Source: Hyphomicrobiaceae bacterium UBA7697
GTDB lineage: Bacteria; Pseudomonadota; Alphaproteobacteria; Rhizobiales; Methyloligellaceae
Length of the DNA: 64,000 nucleotides
Direction of reading: 5' to 3'
Assembly (NCBI GenBank): GCA_002482645.1
Contig: DLGJ01000001.1
Span: 163,672-227,671, forward strand
In this document: positions 26,377 to 35,115 of the stretch, piece after piece
Position numbering within the stretch: the stretch's first letter is position 1
Layout of the letters: every line of letters begins with the position of its first letter
Position numbers and translations under genes: made by a program
Notes under the pieces: generated by a model
The model's database searches: none
The model's input: the letters and a program-made list of their open reading frames with translations, nothing else
Told to the model about the DNA's origin: nothing

Positions 26377-27393
26377 ATGATTCGGCGCGGTTGGACGCTT
26401 CTTGCCGCCGGTGTGCTTATGACCGGCATCGTGCCAGCCTATGCGGGCGATCCCGAACCGGCACCTGCGACCAGGGAGGCGAGCCTGCTGTCCCGTTGCT
26501 GGAGCGAGTCCGCGCTCGCCGGCACGGAGACGGAGCGGCGCACCGGTCCGAATTCAACACGCCTCGATCTCGATGCCCTTCGGGCCGTGGCTTTGCCGAA
26601 GGCCGTGCCCATCTCCACGGTCTCGCGCGGCTCTATCCGCAGCGTGACGCTCCCGGGGAACGAGAAGCTGATCGCCCTGACCTTCGATCTTTGCGAAAGC
26701 AACGGCCGCAAGTCCGGCTATGACGGACACGTCATCGATTATCTGCGCGCCGAAGAGGTTAGAGCGACGCTGTTCGTCAGCGGCAAATGGTTCGAGAGTC
26801 ACCCCGAGCGCGCCGCGCAACTGATCGCCGACCCCCGTTTTGAAATCGGCGGTCACGGCCTGGTCCACCGCGATTTTTCCAAAGCGAGCGCCGCGACGCT
26901 TCACGACGAGCTCTATCTAACCGAGGCCGCGTTCGCGCGGGCACGCGCAAGACTGATGGCGAAAAGCTGTGCCGGCACCGCTGATGGTACTTCGGCGATT
27001 CAGGACCGTCTGACGCTGATGCGCTTTCCCTATGGCTGGTGCAATGCCAATGCGCTGGCGGCCGTCGCCGGCGCCGGTCAACTCGCCATTCAATGGGATG
27101 TCGTGACGGGCGATCCGGATCCGCGCCTGTCCGCCAAGAGGATCGCCCAGGCCATTGTGACGCAAGCGCATCCGGGCGCCATCGTGATCGGCCACGCTAA
27201 CGGCCATGGCCGCAATACCGCCGAGGCGCTTAAAATCGCCATTCCGGAACTGAAGAAGGAAGGCTACCGGTTCGTGACGGTCAGCGAGCTTCTCGCGGCG
27301 GGCGAACCCGTGATCGCACCGAGCTGCTACACGGAGCGTCCCGGCGACCGCAACCGTGTCGCTCAAGTCAAGAAGCGCGGCCGCAGCAAGTGA
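26377..27393 (+). CDS. secreted polysaccharide deacetylase family protein
   Basis: 338 aa with a signal peptide (about 1-23). A NodB-type domain is recognised by IALTFDLCESNGRKSGYDGH, GGHGLVHRDFS, RFPYGWCN and an IVIGHANGHG segment near the end. The family removes acetyl groups from GlcNAc-type sugars using a metal bound by Asp-His-His. Motif 1 reads TFDLCES rather than the usual TFDDG, so one canonical Asp is missing and the substrate or activity may differ. Its stop overlaps the GTG start of the GNAT gene. Confidence 0.85.
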   Translation: MIRRGWTLLAAGVLMTGIVPAYAGDPEPAPATREASLLSRCWSESALAGTETERRTGPNSTRLDLDALRAVALPKAVPISTVSRGSIRSVTLPGNEKLIALTFDLCESNGRKSGYDGHVIDYLRAEEVRATLFVSGKWFESHPERAAQLIADPRFEIGGHGLVHRDFSKASAATLHDELYLTEAAFARARARLMAKSCAGTADGTSAIQDRLTLMRFPYGWCNANALAAVAGAGQLAIQWDVVTGDPDPRLSAKRIAQAIVTQAHPGAIVIGHANGHGRNTAEALKIAIPELKKEGYRFVTVSELLAAGEPVIAPSCYTERPGDRNRVAQVKKRGRSK

Positions 27394-27884
27394 CGCCGCC
27401 CGCGTTCCCCAGAACCGCCGAACTCGGCACCGCACGGCTTCGGCCCCCACGTCCCGGCGAATGCGAGACCTTGGCGGCTGGACTCGCCGCCATGCAGCCC
27501 TGGTCCACGATGGGGATTTCCGCCGAGAGACTCGCCGCATTCTTGAAGAGCGACGACCCGGGCGCACACCGCTACGCCATCTTGCAGGACGGAGCGTTGT
27601 CCGGCGTTGTCTCGGTTCGCTGTCCCTGGCTCAAGGGACCCTATATCGAACTCTTGGCGATCCTGGCCGGCTTTCAACGCCGCGGCCACGGCGAACGGAT
27701 TCTGTCCTTCGTCGAGACCGAAGCCGCGCGCCTCGGAATGCGCAACGTCTGGGTCTGCGCGTCGCAGTTCAACAGCGGCGCGGCACGATTCTACGAACGC
27801 CATGGCTTCGTCGAGATCGCGACATTGCCCGGCCTCGTTGCCGACGGCTTCACGGAAACGCTTTTCAGGAAAACGCTGACCTAG
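27390..27884 (+). CDS. GNAT-family N-acetyltransferase
   Basis: 164 aa from GTG 27390, overlapping the deacetylase stop (GTGA). The GNAT acetyl-CoA region is ILAGFQRRGHGERILSFVE (Q/R-x-x-G-x-G/A), followed by FNSGAARFYERHGFVEIATL, typical of the C-terminal half. The acceptor substrate is unknown. Coupling to the deacetylase gene suggests joint expression. Confidence 0.88.
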   Translation: MTPPAFPRTAELGTARLRPPRPGECETLAAGLAAMQPWSTMGISAERLAAFLKSDDPGAHRYAILQDGALSGVVSVRCPWLKGPYIELLAILAGFQRRGHGERILSFVETEAARLGMRNVWVCASQFNSGAARFYERHGFVEIATLPGLVADGFTETLFRKTLT

Positions 27885-28149
27885 CGCGGTGTTCGTCTTG
27901 ATCCCGGACAAGGCGCTTCGGGATCGCGAACGGCAGAATTTTCCACAGACCGTGCAGAAGGCCGGAACACGTCGCTACGACGAGCCGTCATGGTTCCGTC
28001 GGCCTCGTAGGCAGCGGAAACGCAAAAAAAATTCCAACCGCGCGAACCGAATCCCTCTTGACGCGTTGATTGGCAACGCTCGTAGCTTTCATTTGTTTGT
28101 GCGATGCAACAATGAAACGGCTTGGCACGAAATAAGGGGAGTTTGTAAA

Positions 28150-28284
28150 ATGGTGACATTGCAGAACGGGCACCCCTCCAATCGGAAAGGAGAGTTTCCG
28201 ATGGAAATCACAGCCAAACTGACCGTGGCCACGTTCGTACTATCGTTCGGCTTCCTCGCCGCCGTCATCCTAGGAATGATCTAG
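28150..28284 (+). CDS. tiny single-pass membrane peptide
   Basis: 44 aa from ATG 28150 or 27 aa from ATG 28201; both have good ribosome-binding sites (GGGGAG and AAAGGAG, each 8 nt upstream). The 27-aa core MEITAKLTVATFVLSFGFLA then AVILGMI is a single hydrophobic helix. I prefer 28201 as the true start on site strength, but give the longer span. Function unknown. It stands alone between the GNAT gene and the end of metH part 2. Confidence 0.55.
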   Translation: MVTLQNGHPSNRKGEFPMEITAKLTVATFVLSFGFLAAVILGMI

Positions 28285-28387
28285 GACGAGGCGCGCGAGA
28301 CCGGCGAGGCCAGCAACATCAAGCTCGCAGGGAAACACACCGTAGACGGATGACCTCGTCCCGGGTCCTTGTTTGTTGCGTCACGGC

Positions 28388-31069
28388 TTACGTCGCCGCG
28401 TCGGCCACACGTTTCGGATCGTAGTTGAGGATTGGGCCGAGCCAGCGCTCGGCCTCGTCGAGAGGCCACCCCTTGCGTGCCGCGTAGTCCGCCACCTGAT
28501 CGCGCCCGATCTTGCCGATCCCGAAATAACGCGCGTCCGGATGCGAAAAGTAGAGACCGGAAACGGCGGCGCCGGGCCACATGGCGCAAGACTCCGTCAG
28601 TTTCACGTCGATCTCCTTTTCCACGTCGAGCAACCGGAACAGGGTGCGCTTTTCCGTGTGGTCGGGCTGCGCCGGGTAGCCCGGCGCCGGCCGTATGCCG
28701 GCATAGCTTTCGGCGATCAACGCCTCGTTGGAGAGGTTCTCGCCGGGCGCATAGGCCCAGAGTTCCTTTCGCACCTTTTCGTGCATCGCCTCGGCAAAGG
28801 CCTCCGCCAAGCGGTCGGCGAGCGCCTTGACGAGGATCTTGGAATAGTCGTCGTTGGCCAATTCGAAGCGCCGGGCGACATCTTCCTCGCCGATGCCCGC
28901 GGTCACGGCGAAACCGCCGACATAGTCGGCGATCCCGGTATCCTTGGGCGCGACGAAATCGGCTAGCGCCAGATTGGCCTTACCCGTGCTGCGCGCCATT
29001 TGCTGACGCAGCGTGTGGAACGTCACGAACGGCTTGGTGCGCGTATCGTCCGTGTAGAGCTCGATATCGTCGCCGATACTATTGGCCGGCCAGAAGCCCA
29101 CCACGCCGTTCGCCGTCAGCCACTTCTCCTCGATCAACTGCTTGAGCATGGCTTGCGCGTCCTCGAACAAGGGACGGGCGGCCTCGCCGTATTTGTCGTC
29201 GTCGAGAATGCGCGGATACGTGCCTCTCAGTTCCCAGGCATGAAAGAACGGGGTCCAATCGATATACCGGGCGACCTCGGCGAGATCGTAGGCCTTGAAC
29301 GTGCGCGTTCCCAAGAATGTCGGCTTCGGCGGCGTGTAGCCGTCCCAATCGAGCTTCAGCGCGTTGGCGCGGGCGTCGGCGATGGTCGCGCGCGCCTTTT
29401 CCGCCTGACCGCGCGCGTAGGATTCGGCCATTTGCGCGTATTCGGCGCGCACCTTGGCGATATTGCCGTCTCGTTGTTCGTTGGACATCAGTCCGGAGAC
29501 GACGCCCACCGCCCGGCTTGCATCGGTCACGTAGATCGCCTGACTGCGCGTGTAATTGGGGCTGATTTTGACGGCGGTGTGGACACGGCTCGTGGTTGCG
29601 CCGCCGATCAGGAGGGGAATGTCGAACTCCTCGCGCTCCATCTCGGACGCGACGTGGCACATCTCGTCCAGCGACGGCGTGATGAGACCGGAGAGACCGA
29701 TGATGTCGACATTCTTCTCGCGCGCGGTCTCGAGGATCACTTGCGAATGCACCATCACGCCGAGGTCGATCACCTCGTAATTGTTACACTGCAGCACGAC
29801 GCCGACGATATTCTTGCCGATGTCGTGCACGTCGCCCTTGACGGTCGCGAGCAGGATCTTGCCCGCCGCGGGCCGGTCGGTCAGCCCGAGTTCCGCCTTC
29901 TCCTTCTCCATGAACGGCATGAGATAGGCCACGGCCTGCTTCATGACGCGCGCCGACTTCACGACCTGCGGCAGGAACATCTTGCCGGCGCCGAACAGAT
30001 CGCCGACCACGTTCATCCCGGCCATTAGCGGGCCCTCGATCACATGCAGCGGACGCTCCGCGCGCTGACGCGCTTCCTCGGTGTCTTCCTCGATATAGGC
30101 GGCGATGCCGTGCACGAGCGCGTGGGTGAGCCGCTCCTCGACCGGCTTCTCGCGCCAGGAGAGATCGGCCTCCTTCTTTTGCGAGGCCCCGCCCTTGTAG
30201 CGTTCGGCCGCTTCCAGCAAACGGTCGGTGGCGTCGTCCCGGCGGTTGAGGATCACGTCCTCGACAAGGTCGCGAAGCTCCGGATCGATGTCGTCGTAGA
30301 CCCCGAGCTGACCGGCATTGACGATGCCCATGTCCATGCCCGCTTGAATGGCGTGATAGAGGAAGACCGTGTGCATCGCCTCGCGCACGCGTTCATTGCC
30401 GCGAAACGCGAAGGACAGATTCGAGACGCCGCCCGAGACATGCACGTAAGGCAGTTCCTGTCTGATGCGCCGCGTCGCCTCGATATAGGCACGGCCATAG
30501 TCGTTGTGCTCTTCGATGCCCGTCGCGACGGCGAAGATGTTCGGATCGAAGATGATGTCCTCGGGCGGGAACCCGATATCCTGCGTCAACAGAGCGTAGG
30601 CCCGCTTGCAGATCTCGAATTTGCGCTCCGCCGTCTCGGCCTGCCCCTTCCCGTCGAACGCCATCACCACGACGGCGGCGCCGTAGCGCAAGACCTTGCG
30701 CGCATGCTCCAGGAACGGCCCCTCGCCTTCCTTCATGCTGATGGAATTCACCACCGCCTTGCCTTGCACGCATTTGAGGCCCGTCTCGATCACCGACCAC
30801 TTGGAGGAATCGAGCATGATCGGAACGCGCGAGATATCCGGTTCGGAGGCGATGAGATTGAGGAAGGTCCGCATGGCCTCCTCCGAATTCAACATGCCCT
30901 CATCCATGTTGATGTCGATCATGTTCGCGCCGCTCTCGACCTGCTGGCGCGCGACTTCGAGCGCCGCCGCATAATCGTTGGCCTCGATGAGCTTTCTGAA
31001 GCGCGCGGACCCGGTCACATTGGTCCGCTCGCCAACCATCACGAAATTCTGCGCTGCTGAGGATGTCAT
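28388..31069 (-). CDS. metH: methionine synthase, part 2: pterin, cobalamin and reactivation domains
   Basis: 893 aa. It lacks the homocysteine-binding N-terminal module of MetH. Domains in order: pterin-binding (MVGERTNVTGSARFRKLI, about 11-280), cobalamin cap and Rossmann domain with the B12 ligand motif DVHDIGKNIVG and GLSGLITPSLDEM, and the AdoMet-binding reactivation domain (YDLAEVARYIDWTPFFHAWE; GIRPAPGYPAQPDHTEK). With part 1 it makes methionine from homocysteine and methyl-THF. It is the last gene of the operon, 49 bp after the inserted methyltransferase gene. The start at 31069 has a weak ribosome site; ATG codon 11 is an alternative. Confidence 0.95.
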   Translation of the reverse strand: MTSSAAQNFVMVGERTNVTGSARFRKLIEANDYAAALEVARQQVESGANMIDINMDEGMLNSEEAMRTFLNLIASEPDISRVPIMLDSSKWSVIETGLKCVQGKAVVNSISMKEGEGPFLEHARKVLRYGAAVVVMAFDGKGQAETAERKFEICKRAYALLTQDIGFPPEDIIFDPNIFAVATGIEEHNDYGRAYIEATRRIRQELPYVHVSGGVSNLSFAFRGNERVREAMHTVFLYHAIQAGMDMGIVNAGQLGVYDDIDPELRDLVEDVILNRRDDATDRLLEAAERYKGGASQKKEADLSWREKPVEERLTHALVHGIAAYIEEDTEEARQRAERPLHVIEGPLMAGMNVVGDLFGAGKMFLPQVVKSARVMKQAVAYLMPFMEKEKAELGLTDRPAAGKILLATVKGDVHDIGKNIVGVVLQCNNYEVIDLGVMVHSQVILETAREKNVDIIGLSGLITPSLDEMCHVASEMEREEFDIPLLIGGATTSRVHTAVKISPNYTRSQAIYVTDASRAVGVVSGLMSNEQRDGNIAKVRAEYAQMAESYARGQAEKARATIADARANALKLDWDGYTPPKPTFLGTRTFKAYDLAEVARYIDWTPFFHAWELRGTYPRILDDDKYGEAARPLFEDAQAMLKQLIEEKWLTANGVVGFWPANSIGDDIELYTDDTRTKPFVTFHTLRQQMARSTGKANLALADFVAPKDTGIADYVGGFAVTAGIGEEDVARRFELANDDYSKILVKALADRLAEAFAEAMHEKVRKELWAYAPGENLSNEALIAESYAGIRPAPGYPAQPDHTEKRTLFRLLDVEKEIDVKLTESCAMWPGAAVSGLYFSHPDARYFGIGKIGRDQVADYAARKGWPLDEAERWLGPILNYDPKRVADAAT

Positions 31070-31118
31070 TCAGTTCGATTCCATTTGCATTGGGTGCTCA
31101 CGGACCGGCGCACTCGCA

Positions 31119-31811
31119 TCATGCGAAAGCAAGCCAGCCCATGACGGAAAGGCCACGGAAAATAGGTGTCAGGCGTTCGAATCCCGCGCTTCTCAGCAAG
31201 TCCTCCTGGCGCTCGGACGAGACCACAGCGACTTTCTTGAAGGCTTCGGCATTCGCTTTGGCGGCCTCCTCCGCGGCGCCGTTCCGGACGGCATGCCGCT
31301 TCCAGATGCGCCGAAGCAACTCGGTCTCGGGCTCGCCCGGGACTCCGGTGCCATCGAAGATCGCAAGAGGAGCCCCGGGCTTCATGCGCGCGTGGATGGC
31401 CTTGAAGAACGCCAGCTTCGCACCGTCGTCCGGAACGAAATGCGCCGTGAGGATACATGTGGCGGCGTCGAAATCCCTCTGCTCGAGATTCTCGACCGCC
31501 GTTTCTTCCACCTGGCTCCGCGAGCCGGCCGGCGTTCCGTCAAGCCGCCTGAGCGCCAGGTCGACCATCGGCCGATGGGTATCGACGCCTACGAACGACC
31601 AGCCGGGATTGTCCGGCCCTAGGCGCAAGATCTCCTCTCCTCCGCCGGCGCCGACCACCAATATCCGGGCCGGTCCCTTTGGAAGAAGCTCGAGAAACGA
31701 CGCCTCGACGATCGCGAAGATCGCCCGCCGCCCCGGAACGAATTGTTCGGCGAGCGTGGCATAGTTGTCGAGATCAGGGAGTTCCTGGTCCTCAAACTTC
31801 AGCGCCGTCAT
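31119..31811 (-). CDS. class I SAM-dependent methyltransferase inserted between the two metH halves
   Basis: 230 aa from ATG 31811 (MTALKFEDQELPDLDNYATL). The SAM-binding region is ARILVVGAGGGEEILRLG then FVGVDTHRPMVDLAL; residues further on (AATCILTAHFVPDDGAKLAFFKAI) fit CmoA/UbiE-like methyltransferases. It starts 4 nt after the metH part 1 stop, so it is almost certainly translated with it. The substrate is unknown. Its position inside a split methionine synthase, in a SAM-cycle operon, suggests a link to SAM turnover, but that is inference. Confidence 0.85.
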   Translation of the reverse strand: MTALKFEDQELPDLDNYATLAEQFVPGRRAIFAIVEASFLELLPKGPARILVVGAGGGEEILRLGPDNPGWSFVGVDTHRPMVDLALRRLDGTPAGSRSQVEETAVENLEQRDFDAATCILTAHFVPDDGAKLAFFKAIHARMKPGAPLAIFDGTGVPGEPETELLRRIWKRHAVRNGAAEEAAKANAEAFKKVAVVSSERQEDLLRSAGFERLTPIFRGLSVMGWLAFA

Positions 31812-31815
31812 TTCG

Positions 31816-32877
31816 TCACCCGTGCACGAACGGTTCGAGGCCGGACAGACGGAGCGCGTGCGGAACCTGCGGAACCGTCCGGGGGGGATAGGCCGCCACC
31901 GCCTTTGCGATAGCCCGGATATGGTCGGGCGTGGTGCCGCAACAGCCGCCGACAATGTTGATCAGTCCGTGCTTCGCCCAATCCTCGAGGAGCGCCGCCA
32001 TGTGCTCGGGCGTTTCGTCGTACCCGCCCATCTCGTTGGGCAGCCCGGCATTGGGATAGATGCTGACATAGGTATTGGTGACGTGAGCGATCTCGTCCAC
32101 GGCGGGCCGAAGCTGTTCGGCGCCGAACGAACAATTGAAGCCGATCGAGAACGGCTTCAAATGCTGCATCGAATACCAGAAGGCTTCGGGCGTCTGCCCC
32201 GACAGGTTCCGCCCCGACAGATCGGTGATCGTGCCCGAGATCATGATCGGCAATTCGACCCCCATCTCGTCGAACACTTCTTCGACGGCATAGCCGGCTG
32301 CTTTCGCGTTCAGCGTATCGAACACCGTCTCGATCAGGATGAGATCGGCACCCCCTTCGATAAGGCCCCGGACTTGCGTGGAATAGGCATCGACCAGCGT
32401 GTCGAAGTCGACATTCCGGAAGCCGGGATTGTTGACGTCCGGAGAGATCGAGGCGGTGCGGTTCGTCGGCCCGATCGCCCCGGCCACGAAGCGCGGCTTG
32501 TCCGGCGTCTTTTCTTGCCATTCGTCGGCGGCTTCGCGAGCAAGGCGCGCGGCCGCGACATTCAACTCGTAACTCAGATCTTCCAGACCGTAATCGGCTT
32601 GGCTGATGGCTTGCGCGTTGAACGTATTGGTTCCGACGATGTCGGCGCCAGCTTCCATGTAGGCGCAATGGATATCGCGAATGATCTCCGGCCGCGTCAG
32701 GACCAAAAGGTCGTTATTGCCCTTCAGATCGCGGTCGAAATCCTTGAACCGTTCGCCCCGGTAGCCGTCCTCGTCCAGCTTGTACCGCTGGATCATGGTT
32801 CCCATGGCGCCGTCCAAGACGAGGATGCGTTCCCTGGCGGCCTTCTTGAGCGCCGCGATACGTTCGTCCCGGGTCAT
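31816..32877 (-). CDS. metH: methionine synthase, part 1: homocysteine S-methyltransferase domain
   Basis: 353 aa from ATG 32877 (MTRDERIAALKKAARERILV). This is the homocysteine-binding TIM barrel only. LDGAMGTMIQRYKLDEDGYRG lies at the N-terminus; zinc-binding cysteines are in GFNCSFGA and VGGCCGTTPDHI near the C-terminus. It ends at about the point where full-length MetH would enter its pterin domain. The start overlaps the metF stop by 4 nt (ATGA). It must act with the separately encoded part 2. Confidence 0.95.
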   Translation of the reverse strand: MTRDERIAALKKAARERILVLDGAMGTMIQRYKLDEDGYRGERFKDFDRDLKGNNDLLVLTRPEIIRDIHCAYMEAGADIVGTNTFNAQAISQADYGLEDLSYELNVAAARLAREAADEWQEKTPDKPRFVAGAIGPTNRTASISPDVNNPGFRNVDFDTLVDAYSTQVRGLIEGGADLILIETVFDTLNAKAAGYAVEEVFDEMGVELPIMISGTITDLSGRNLSGQTPEAFWYSMQHLKPFSIGFNCSFGAEQLRPAVDEIAHVTNTYVSIYPNAGLPNEMGGYDETPEHMAALLEDWAKHGLINIVGGCCGTTPDHIRAIAKAVAAYPPRTVPQVPHALRLSGLEPFVHG

Positions 32878-33872
32878 GATGCCACCTTTGCCGCTTCGTC
32901 GGCGAGCCCGTCCTCTGTCTTCCGCGTGAAAGCCTTGGCCGGACGCAAGCCGAGCAGATGGCAAATCGCATAAACGAGATCCGCCCTGTTCAGCGTGTAG
33001 AAGTGAAAAGACGTGATGCCTTGATCGACGAGCCCAAGCACTTGCTCGGCGGCTACGGCCGCGGCCACGAGATGCCGTGTTTCGGGATCGTTCTCCAGCC
33101 CCTCGAAACGCCGTCCGAGCCAATCGGGCACGCTCGCGCCCGACCGTTTCGCGAAGCCGGCGGCTTGAGTGAAATTGTTGATCGGAATCAGGCCCGGGAT
33201 AATCGGAATGGTGATGCCGGCGGCCCGCACGCGGTCCAGATAGCGGAAATACACGTCGTTATCGAAGAAGAACTGCGTAATAGCGCCGTCCGCGCCTGCA
33301 TCGACCTTGGCTTTCAACATGTCGATGTCCGCTTCGACGGACGGCGACTCCGGATGCTTCTCCGGATAGCAGCCCACCGAAGTCACGAAGGGCGCAATGT
33401 TCTTGAGGCCGCCGACCAGGGCCGCGGCGTTCGCATAACCGCCCGGGGTCGGCACATAGCGCTCGCCGACGCCTTCGGGCGGGTCGCCGCGCAAGGCCAC
33501 GATATTGCGCACCCCAAGGTCCCAATACTCTCTGATGATGTCGTCGATCTCGAACGTCGTCGCGTTGACGCAGGTGAGATGCGCCGCCGGCACGAGCGTC
33601 GTCTCGCTCAGGATGCGGGCTACGGTGGCATGCGTGCGCTCGCGCGTCGATCCTCCGGCGCCATACGTCACCGAGACGTATTTCGGGCGCAACGGCTCAA
33701 GCCGCCGAATCGCCTTCCACAGCGTCTCCTCCATGGCTGGCGTGCGCGGCGGAAAGAACTCGAACGACACTTCGATCGCGCCGCGGCCGAGAAGACGGCG
33801 TTTGGGCGGCTCTTCGCTTTGAGGTCCTTGGCCTCGCTGCTCCTGACCGGCAGGATCTTGTGATGTCAGCAT
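32874..33872 (-). CDS. metF: 5,10-methylenetetrahydrofolate reductase
   Basis: 332 aa. MetF reduces methylene-THF to methyl-THF using FAD and NAD(P)H, feeding methionine synthase. Motifs are VSFEFFPPRTPAMEETLW, VTYGAGGSTRERT and ALRGDPPEG. An N-terminal extension of about 37 residues rich in Gln, Glu and Pro precedes the fold. The ATG at 33872 overlaps the regulator's TAA stop (TAATG); the frame is open upstream but runs over that gene. It sits second in the operon. Confidence 0.95.
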   Translation of the reverse strand: MLTSQDPAGQEQRGQGPQSEEPPKRRLLGRGAIEVSFEFFPPRTPAMEETLWKAIRRLEPLRPKYVSVTYGAGGSTRERTHATVARILSETTLVPAAHLTCVNATTFEIDDIIREYWDLGVRNIVALRGDPPEGVGERYVPTPGGYANAAALVGGLKNIAPFVTSVGCYPEKHPESPSVEADIDMLKAKVDAGADGAITQFFFDNDVYFRYLDRVRAAGITIPIIPGLIPINNFTQAAGFAKRSGASVPDWLGRRFEGLENDPETRHLVAAAVAAEQVLGLVDQGITSFHFYTLNRADLVYAICHLLGLRPAKAFTRKTEDGLADEAAKVAS

Positions 33873-34963
33873 TACGCGGCGACCTCCACCTTGTGATTTC
33901 GCTTTTTTGTCGTGCCTGTCGCGGCCGGCTTCTGGCCGAGCCACAGTGAAACCGTCAGCTTGCCTTCCTGAGACATGCCGTCCGCCGGGCGCGGGCTTAA
34001 GTCCAAGAAGCGGTGCAACTCGAGCCCCGCCCCCTCCAGCATCCGGCCCAACTGGCCGCGGCCAAAGCCGAGCCGCCGGTGCGCGGACTGCTCCCTCAGA
34101 AACTCCAGCTCGTGCGGGGCGAAATCGACCACGAGAAGCTTGCCGCCAGGAGCGAGCAGGCGCGCCGCCTCCGCGATCGCCGCGGCCGGATCGTCAAGGA
34201 AATGCAGAACCTGGTGCACGACGACGGCATCGGCCGCGCCGTCCGGCAGCGGGATGTTGTAGAGATCCCCGTGACGGACCTGGGCCTGGGACAGGCCCGC
34301 CCGTTCCAGCTTCATGCGCGCATAGGCCAGCATGTCGTGATTGAGATCGAAGCCCAGCGCCTTTTTCGCGCGCGGGGCGAACAACTCGAGAATGCGCCCC
34401 GTGCCCGTGCCGAGATCGACGAACAACTCGAACGGGCCCTCGCCCAGCCCCTCGTCCATTGCCTCCTCCACCTGGCTTTCGGCCACGTGAAGCGCGCGGA
34501 TCGAGTCCCATTCGGCGGCATGAGCCTTGAAGTAATCCTGCGCCGCCTCGGCGCGGGCATTCTGGACCGCCTCGGCGCGGGCCCGGTCCCGCGCGAGCGT
34601 AAGATCGGACGGATCGAGGCTGTCGACGATGGCGCGCGCCAACACGCCCTCGGGGCCGCTATCGGCGATGCGGAAGAAGACCCAGGAGCCTTCCCGGAAT
34701 CGCGTAATGATCCCCGCTTCGGCCATGAGCTTCAAATGCCGGCTGATGCGGGGCTGACTTTGGATGAGGATCTGCGTGAGATCCTTCACGTTATGCTCGG
34801 TGTCCGCCAGGAGCGCTAGAATGCGCAGGCGCGTCGCCTCGCCCGCTCCGCGCAGCGCCGCAAGCACTTGGGCGCTGGACAAGCCCTGAACGTCCGCGTG
34901 CGTGCGCACCGGACTCGACACGGCCTCCGAGGGCTCAGGACTACTCTCAAGGTCATCTGACAT
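33872..34963 (-). CDS. ArsR-family regulator fused to a SAM-methyltransferase domain (SahR-like)
   Basis: 363 aa. An ArsR-type winged helix lies at about 28-105 (LRGAGEATRLRILALLADTE; QSQPRISRHLKLMAEAGII). A class I methyltransferase fold covers about 170-330 (FVDLGTGTGRILELFAP; DAVVVHQVLHFLDDPAAAIA). This architecture next to metF/metH fits SahR, known in Proteobacteria as an S-adenosylhomocysteine-responsive regulator of methionine metabolism, where the methyltransferase fold serves as a ligand sensor. A near-perfect palindrome covers its own start codon. It heads the operon. The SahR name is inferred from architecture and context. Confidence 0.85.
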   Translation of the reverse strand: MSDDLESSPEPSEAVSSPVRTHADVQGLSSAQVLAALRGAGEATRLRILALLADTEHNVKDLTQILIQSQPRISRHLKLMAEAGIITRFREGSWVFFRIADSGPEGVLARAIVDSLDPSDLTLARDRARAEAVQNARAEAAQDYFKAHAAEWDSIRALHVAESQVEEAMDEGLGEGPFELFVDLGTGTGRILELFAPRAKKALGFDLNHDMLAYARMKLERAGLSQAQVRHGDLYNIPLPDGAADAVVVHQVLHFLDDPAAAIAEAARLLAPGGKLLVVDFAPHELEFLREQSAHRRLGFGRGQLGRMLEGAGLELHRFLDLSPRPADGMSQEGKLTVSLWLGQKPAATGTTKKRNHKVEVAA

Positions 34964-34980
34964 AAAGATATGTTTATGTC
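34959..34980. promoter_or_regulatory. SahR-type operator candidate over the regulator start codon
   Basis: GACATAAA-N6-TTTATGTC: two perfect 8-bp arms around GATATG, spanning the start codon at 34963-34961 and its leader. Size and symmetry suit an ArsR-family dimer. Autoregulation of the whole met operon is inferred. Confidence 0.7.
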
Positions 34981-35115
34981 AGCAAGCGCCGATGCGCAAT
35001 AGCGATTTACGCGCCTTGCGCCTGTTTGCTACTTATGCGTGTTTTTTTATGATATACTTTTCATTGCGTGCACGCGGGGGTTCACGAAGGCGCAAGTCTC
35101 GAAAGGACGGCAACC

